64,000 bases of DNA, from the NCBI GenBank assembly GCA_013824115.1, contig PNNG01000019.1, positions 1-64,000 of the forward strand, written 5' to 3'. The translations under genes and the position numbers were made by a program. Below the pieces are notes generated by a model. That model did no database searches, was not told the origin of the DNA, and saw only the letters and a program-made list of their open reading frames with translations. Shown one piece after another: positions 58,785 to 64,000 of the stretch; positions within the stretch are counted from its first letter, which is position 1; each line of letters opens with the position of its first letter. The DNA comes from Sphingobacteriaceae bacterium. Lineage in GTDB: Bacteria > Bacteroidota > Bacteroidia > UBA7662.

Positions 58785-60089
58785 TTAATCATACTTACGT
58801 TTAACAAACCAGCGGTCGTTTAGCGTGAGACCCAGTACCACCCGCGTATAGCGTTCGCGTACCAAGCCGTTGTTTAAACTCCCTCTCTGCCCCAACTCAA
58901 CCCCCAGGTTGACAAAAGGCATAGAGAATTGCCGCTTTACAGGAATACCTAGGCCAAAGGTCATGCCTGTTTCAGCAATAGCAGTGCCTTTTAGACTGAG
59001 GTTGCCAGAATGGTGCCTGAACCCGATTCTATAGCGCATGGTCTTGTACCAGGCGCCATCGCCCATGGCGTTGTATTTTGGAATAAACTGGAATCCACCA
59101 GCCAGTTGTAGACTATTGAGGAGCGAGTCGGGGCGGTCGAACATCGAAAACTGACTCCAGTTCGCATAGCGGGCTTCGAAGTTGGCCAGGAAGAAATTGT
59201 CGAGACTGTACTGCGCCCCAAACGACACTGCCAAGGGCATTTTAATTTGACCTGCATTGCCCGCCAAATTTTGAACCGTGTCGGAAATAACAAGTCTACT
59301 TCCTACTTGTGTATAGCGCTCGGCCACAAAATCGTTGGTAGCCCGCAAATCGGTTGGAATGTCGGCAGTGAGTCCGAATACCAGCGTTTGTCTGTATTTT
59401 CCTGCAATACGTTTAGGCAAAAGCGTACGGTATTGCAAGCCCAGGCTGAGTTGCGCATCGGCTACCCGAACGCGTTCGGTGGTTCGCAAATTGAGGAAGA
59501 ACAGGGAGTCGGGGCGCGGATAAACGAAACGACGCTCCTGGAGCACTTCGCCAAACAAAATGTTCAAGTTCACCCCAGCCGAGAAGCCCTTGCCCAAATC
59601 GAAACCATTCGACCAGGTCAATTGATTGATGCCACCCTTGCCTTGGTACTCTTCGCGCCAGGAGGCAAAGGAGGAGTCGACCTGGCTAACGATGTTGTAG
59701 TTGGTAAATGCGAAAGGTTGAAAGCCTACGGCCGTGCCCCAGCGCTTGTTCACCGGAAAGCCCATCATGAGGTAACCGAAATTGAGGTGCGAACGGTACT
59801 GCGAGGCGGCATTGGTTTGCAAGCGCGACACATTTCCGAATGCGCCAAATTCAATAGACGTAAGACGTAAAGCCGATAAAGACGCCGGATTGGCCAAATT
59901 CAGCGAAACGCTGTCGTACCAGGCAGTAGTAACCCCGCCCATGGCTCTTTGGGTACCTAACGAAAAAGGCTGTTGCTCGCCCAAGGCGAAACGCGAGTAG
60001 GGCGAACCGAAATTCGACGCCTGGGCAAAAAGTGTGGTGGGTGCAGCGCACCAAAAAATCCACCAAAGAAGCTGTTTATAAAAGGGCAT
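58785..60089 (-). CDS. Outer membrane beta-barrel-type hypothetical protein
   Basis: Start at MPFYKQLLWWIFWCAAPTTLFAQ; SPYSRFALGEQQPFSLGTQRAMGGV and VNLGVELGQRG are typical of Bacteroidota OMPs. Confidence 0.7.
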   Translation of the reverse strand: MPFYKQLLWWIFWCAAPTTLFAQASNFGSPYSRFALGEQQPFSLGTQRAMGGVTTAWYDSVSLNLANPASLSALRLTSIEFGAFGNVSRLQTNAASQYRSHLNFGYLMMGFPVNKRWGTAVGFQPFAFTNYNIVSQVDSSFASWREEYQGKGGINQLTWSNGFDLGKGFSAGVNLNILFGEVLQERRFVYPRPDSLFFLNLRTTERVRVADAQLSLGLQYRTLLPKRIAGKYRQTLVFGLTADIPTDLRATNDFVAERYTQVGSRLVISDTVQNLAGNAGQIKMPLAVSFGAQYSLDNFFLANFEARYANWSQFSMFDRPDSLLNSLQLAGGFQFIPKYNAMGDGAWYKTMRYRIGFRHHSGNLSLKGTAIAETGMTFGLGIPVKRQFSMPFVNLGVELGQRGSLNNGLVRERYTRVVLGLTLNDRWFVKRKYD

Positions 60090-60792
60090 GCAGGCCGTAT
60101 AACGCCAAATTAGGCTCGGCAAATATGCGGCTATCGAACCGCTTTTCAAAAAATTGAGCATCTCCCCCACTTAAAATTATCGTTAAATCACTTAAAATCA
60201 GTTCCAGCTGCCGTTTCCTGCCCTCTATTTCTGCCACTATGCCTTGTAACACGCCCGATTGCAGGGCCGATAAAGTATCGTTCCCCAACAGCGGCCAATG
60301 ATCAGGCAATGAAGCCAAAGGCAGGCGGGCGGTGAATTGATGCATGGCCTGCCAGCGCATGTGCATGCCCGGACTTATATCGCCTCCCCTGTGGTGGCCA
60401 GCAGCATCAATCAGGTCGTAGGTGATACAAGTACCCAAGCCCACCACCAAACGATGGATACCTGGATATAGCCGGTTGGCTCCCATCACCAACATTTTGC
60501 GGTCGCTGCCCATGGTTTGTGCAGTCAGATAATCGGAACCAAACGGCAAAGGATCGTTGGCGTGCCATACCCTCACTTCGGGAATGCCCAAGGCAAGCAG
60601 GCGACTTTGCAAAACGGTTTCGGGCACACTTACCGAGGCCAGCAGTGCCCTTTGGGCCGGGTATTTCGGCGCATATGTTGCCCAAGCTTCGTGAACGATG
60701 CTTTCCGTTTCATGCAGCTGCTGGCCTTTGAACCAGCCGATTTTGATGCGACTGTTGCCAGCATCTACCACGCAATCCCATTCAGACCTCAT
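60076..60792 (-). CDS. coaX: Type III pantothenate kinase
   Basis: VVDAGNSRIKIGWF, GTCITYDLID, GGDISPGMHMR, ILSGGDAQFFEK. Confidence 0.93.
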   Translation of the reverse strand: MRSEWDCVVDAGNSRIKIGWFKGQQLHETESIVHEAWATYAPKYPAQRALLASVSVPETVLQSRLLALGIPEVRVWHANDPLPFGSDYLTAQTMGSDRKMLVMGANRLYPGIHRLVVGLGTCITYDLIDAAGHHRGGDISPGMHMRWQAMHQFTARLPLASLPDHWPLLGNDTLSALQSGVLQGIVAEIEGRKRQLELILSDLTIILSGGDAQFFEKRFDSRIFAEPNLALYGLHALL

Positions 60793-61549
60793 CGAAGCGG
60801 AATTTAATTTCTTTGTTGTTCATCACCAGTCGGCCCAACGTACTATCGAGAATCAAATGACCTTCTGGGTCTACATCAATGATGGTGGCTTTGATCAATT
60901 GATTTTGATATTCAAAGCTACGCAATTCGCCCAGGCCCAGGAGACGGCCCAGGTAATCGGCCCGCTGCTCTACCCACTGCCCTTCCTGCAATTGGGTGAT
61001 ACGCAGCTGCAAACAAGCAAGCAATTGGTCTAATAAATCGCGGAGGGTATAGTACCTGCCCGTGATACGGGTGAAGGAGGTTGCTCTAAAATTACCCAAA
61101 AAATGGGCTTGGTTGATATTGATGCCAATGCCAATGACCGAATCGGCCAAAAAACTGCCTTGAATGGTATTTTCTATGAGAATGCCGCCCAATTTGCGGT
61201 CTTTGTAAAATAAATCGTTGGGCCATTTTAGAAAAGTACCCGGACCCAAATACATCCTGGCAAAATCGTACACGGCCAGGGCTACTGCAATGTTGAGGCG
61301 ATATTGTTGGGCAGCGGGCAGCCAATGTGTTCGCAAATACAGGCTCAGCAACAAATTGGCATGGGTTTCACTTTCCCAGGCTGCCTCGGCTTGTCCCTTG
61401 CCCTGCTGCTGGTAATCGGCAAACAGTACGGTGCCATCGGTTAACCCTTGCGACAATAATTCCCACAAGCGCTTGTTTGTGCTGTCTACTTCTTCCTCCT
61501 GCAAGAGGGGCTGGCCAATGCGTAAAGGGGGGATGCTGCCGTGGTGCAA
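60782..61549 (-). CDS. birA: Biotin--[acetyl-CoA-carboxylase] ligase
   Basis: EEVDSTNKRLWE, QQQGKGQAEAAWES, LKWPNDLFYKDRKLGGILIE, GIGININQ; TTG start. Confidence 0.92.
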   Translation of the reverse strand: MHHGSIPPLRIGQPLLQEEEVDSTNKRLWELLSQGLTDGTVLFADYQQQGKGQAEAAWESETHANLLLSLYLRTHWLPAAQQYRLNIAVALAVYDFARMYLGPGTFLKWPNDLFYKDRKLGGILIENTIQGSFLADSVIGIGININQAHFLGNFRATSFTRITGRYYTLRDLLDQLLACLQLRITQLQEGQWVEQRADYLGRLLGLGELRSFEYQNQLIKATIIDVDPEGHLILDSTLGRLVMNNKEIKFRFDEV

Positions 61550-61559
61550 AAGAATTCGC

Positions 61560-61577
61560 TACTTTTGCACAAAAGTA
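61560..61577. promoter_or_regulatory. Palindrome TACTTTTGCACAAAAGTA with a -7 box on each strand between divergent birA and rsfS
   Basis: Perfect 8-bp arms TACTTTTG / CAAAAGTA; each arm fits TAnnTTTG on its own strand. Confidence 0.6.
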
Positions 61578-61587
61578 AACAAAACGC

Positions 61588-61950
61588 ATGGCGAAAGTAA
61601 CACCGGAAATTCCGGCCCTGCAGGAGCTCATCATTCATGGCATCCAGGAAAAAAAAGGCAAGGAAATTACCTTGCTCGACCTTACAGGCATCCGCGATCG
61701 GGTGGCCGATTATTTTGTGATTTGCCAGGCTGAATCGAGCACCCAGGTAAAAGCCATCGCCGATTCCATTGAGGAAGAAGTCAAACAAGGCTTGCAAGAG
61801 CGGCCATTCAGCGTTGAAGGACGGGAGAATGCCAGCTGGGTATTGCTCGACTACGGATACGTGGTAGCACACATTTTTCAGCCACAAGCCCGCGAGTTTT
61901 ACGCACTCGAAGACCTGTGGAACGACGCCAAACGCGAAGACATCGCTTGA
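61588..61950 (+). CDS. rsfS: Ribosome silencing factor RsfS
   Basis: ITLLDLTGIRDRVADYFVICQAESSTQVKAIADSIEEEVKQ...GRENASWVLLDYGYVVAHIFQPQAREFYALEDLWNDA. Confidence 0.95.
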   Translation: MAKVTPEIPALQELIIHGIQEKKGKEITLLDLTGIRDRVADYFVICQAESSTQVKAIADSIEEEVKQGLQERPFSVEGRENASWVLLDYGYVVAHIFQPQAREFYALEDLWNDAKREDIA

Positions 61951-62018
61951 GTTGCCAATCGGTGAGAAACTAAACTTTTTCTCCGGCTGTCACGTTTACA
62001 CCACACTATACACAGAAC

Positions 62019-64000
62019 ATGGCCAAGCAAAACAAAAAACAGCAAGAGCTGAAACCCGATAACAAGCCCAAATTCAATTTTTACTGGATTTACATCATCA
62101 TAGCCGTGCTTTTTATTGGTATCAATTTCGCCAATACGGGCACTTCTACCAAAAAAATAGGCTGGCAAGAGTTCAAAGCGACAATTCTCACCTCAGGTGA
62201 CGTAGAAAAGCTGGTGGGCTTCAAACAAGACGATATTTACGTCATTGAGGTACACATCAAAAAGGATAAACTGCGCACCGAAAAGTACAAGGAGTTTCAG
62301 GAACGCAGCTTTGGAAGCAATGGCGCACAGTACTTTTTTACGGAGAGTTCACCCGAAGTTTTAGAGAGCAAACTCAATGAGGCTCAGGCAGAAACAGGTG
62401 GCGAAAAGCTTTTTGTGCAGTGGGAAAGTCGCCGCTCATGGTTTGGCGATATCCTCAGCTTTTTATTACCCATGCTTTTGCTGTTGGGTTTGTGGTTGCT
62501 GCTCATGCGCCGTTTTGCAGGAGGTGCTGGTGGCGGAGGTGGACAAATTTTCAACATCGGCAAATCGAAGGCTACTTTGTTCGATAAAAACACCCGTGAA
62601 AACATCACCTTTAATGATGTGGCTGGCCTCGAAGAAGCCAAAGTAGAGGTGATGGAGGTCGTAGATTTCTTAAAAAATCCCAAAAAATACACGGCCTTGG
62701 GGGGTAAAATTCCCAAAGGCGTGCTGTTGGTGGGACCTCCTGGCACTGGTAAAACCTTGCTCGCCAAAGCCGTTGCCGGTGAAGCACAAGTGCCCTTCTT
62801 TACGCTCAGCGGCTCCGATTTTGTGGAGATGTTTGTAGGCGTGGGTGCCAGTAGGGTGCGTGACCTGTTCAAACAAGCCCGTGAAAAGGCTCCTTGTATC
62901 ATCTTCATCGATGAAATTGATGCCGTAGGCCGCTCACGTGGCAAAAACCAAATCATGGGTGGCAACGACGAGCGCGAAAGCACCCTCAACCAGCTGCTGG
63001 TAGAGATGGATGGCTTTTCTTCAGAAATTGGCATCATCATGATGGCGGCTACCAACCGTCCCGACGTACTGGATCCGGCCTTGCTGCGCCCGGGCCGTTT
63101 CGACCGACAAATTACCGTTGACCGGCCGGATATTATCGGCAGAGAACAAATTTTCAACGTCCATCTCAAACCCATCAAAACGGGAAAAGATGTGAATGCG
63201 CTTAAGTTGGCCGAACAAACGCCCGGTTTTGCGGGTGCCGAAATTGCCAACGTTTGTAACGAAGCCGCCCTCATAGCCGCCCGAAAGGCCAAAAAAGAGG
63301 TGGAAATGGAAGACTTCAATGCGGCCATCGACCGGGTGATTGGCGGCTTGGAGAAAAGAAACAAGATTATCTCGCCCGAAGAGAAAAAGATTGTGGCTTA
63401 CCATGAAGCTGGTCACGCCATTGTGGGTTGGTTCCTCGACAGCACCGATCCGCTTGTTAAAGTTTCGATTGTACCGCGTGGAGTAGCCGCTTTGGGTTAT
63501 GCCCAGTATTTACCCAAAGAGCAGTATTTGTACACCACTGAGCAATTGCTCGATACCATGTGCATGACCTTGGGCGGTCGCGCTGCCGAAGAAGTGTTTT
63601 TTGGCCGCATCAGCACGGGTGCTCAAAACGACTTGGAGCGCATCACCCGCGTAGCCTATGGCATGGTGACTTTGTACGGCATGAATCCAAAGGTAGGGCC
63701 TGTGAGTTTCAACGACCCGCAAGGCGAGTACCAGTTCCGCAAGCCTTATTCGGAAGACATGGCCAAGCTCATTGACGATGAGGCACGCAAACTCATTGAA
63801 AATGCGTACGAAAAAACCAAGGAGCTTATTCGCGAAAAGCGCCACGAATTGGAGTTGGTTGCGCAAGAGTTATTGGCCAAAGAAGTGATTTACCAAGCCG
63901 ATTTGGTGCGACTTATTGGCCCACGCCCCAACAGCATGACCCATTTTAGCGAAGAAATTCCACAAGTGGTAAGCAGCGAGCCCGTGCCCGAACTAACCGA
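62019..64000 (+). CDS. ftsH: ATP-dependent zinc metalloprotease FtsH (truncated by window end)
   Basis: [40 protein letters not shown] region, HEAGHAI; open to position 64000. Confidence 0.97.
   Translation, partial: MAKQNKKQQELKPDNKPKFNFYWIYIIIAVLFIGINFANTGTSTKKIGWQEFKATILTSGDVEKLVGFKQDDIYVIEVHIKKDKLRTEKYKEFQERSFGSNGAQYFFTESSPEVLESKLNEAQAETGGEKLFVQWESRRSWFGDILSFLLPMLLLLGLWLLLMRRFAGGAGGGGGQIFNIGKSKATLFDKNTRENITFNDVAGLEEAKVEVMEVVDFLKNPKKYTALGGKIPKGVLLVGPPGTGKTLLAKAVAGEAQVPFFTLSGSDFVEMFVGVGASRVRDLFKQAREKAPCIIFIDEIDAVGRSRGKNQIMGGNDERESTLNQLLVEMDGFSSEIGIIMMAATNRPDVLDPALLRPGRFDRQITVDRPDIIGREQIFNVHLKPIKTGKDVNALKLAEQTPGFAGAEIANVCNEAALIAARKAKKEVEMEDFNAAIDRVIGGLEKRNKIISPEEKKIVAYHEAGHAIVGWFLDSTDPLVKVSIVPRGVAALGYAQYLPKEQYLYTTEQLLDTMCMTLGGRAAEEVFFGRISTGAQNDLERITRVAYGMVTLYGMNPKVGPVSFNDPQGEYQFRKPYSEDMAKLIDDEARKLIENAYEKTKELIREKRHELELVAQELLAKEVIYQADLVRLIGPRPNSMTHFSEEIPQVVSSEPVPELT

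Noticed and set aside
62384-63364. 326-aa minus-strand ORF opposite ftsH
   Set aside because: Sense frame is unmistakable FtsH; antisense product is Ser/Pro/Lys-rich with no motif.

Overview
This is a Bacteroidota chromosomal window; the phylum is inferred from T9SS sorting domains, DUF5686 and DUF2480 proteins, and TAnnTTTG-type -7 boxes. It has two parts. The left ~14 kb is a defense/accessory island: a type I restriction-modification locus (hsdM - short rhuM - hsdS ... hsdR) whose hsdS-hsdR gap (~5.3 kb) holds three further two-gene cassettes: DUF4062 + AlbA_2/Schlafen-type ATP-binding protein, a putative toxin + XRE antitoxin, and XRE-ImmA/IrrE + PIN. Pseudogenes flank or interrupt it (an Abi_C-like gene with in-frame stops, a reversed hsdS tail, a duplicated hsdR 5' end), and a Fic gene lies downstream. 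The remaining ~50 kb is mostly ordinary chromosome: rluF-like, RecD-like helicase, lpdA, a two-component pair, recR, LOG family, bcp, uvrA, PPIase, lptC-like, coaX, birA, rsfS, ftsH (cut by the window end), and several T9SS cargo proteins including one of 2379 aa. Dispersed intergenic repeats are abundant. The main unexplained signals are: (1) a composite 22-bp direct-repeat motif (TTATTTGATGGTTATTTGATAA) on both sides of the toxin/XRE pair; (2) a ~60-bp duplication of the hsdR start bracketing the XRE-ImmA/PIN cassette, with a promoter whose -33 and -7 elements coincide with an inverted repeat; (3) dispersed-repeat-like insertions in frame in all three hsd genes; (4) a 122-bp tandem repeat plus a duplicated gene 3' end bracketing a 5-kb segment; (5) similar mosaic repeat tracts on both sides of a DUF5686 gene. 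All function calls come from reading motifs by eye; no database search was run.
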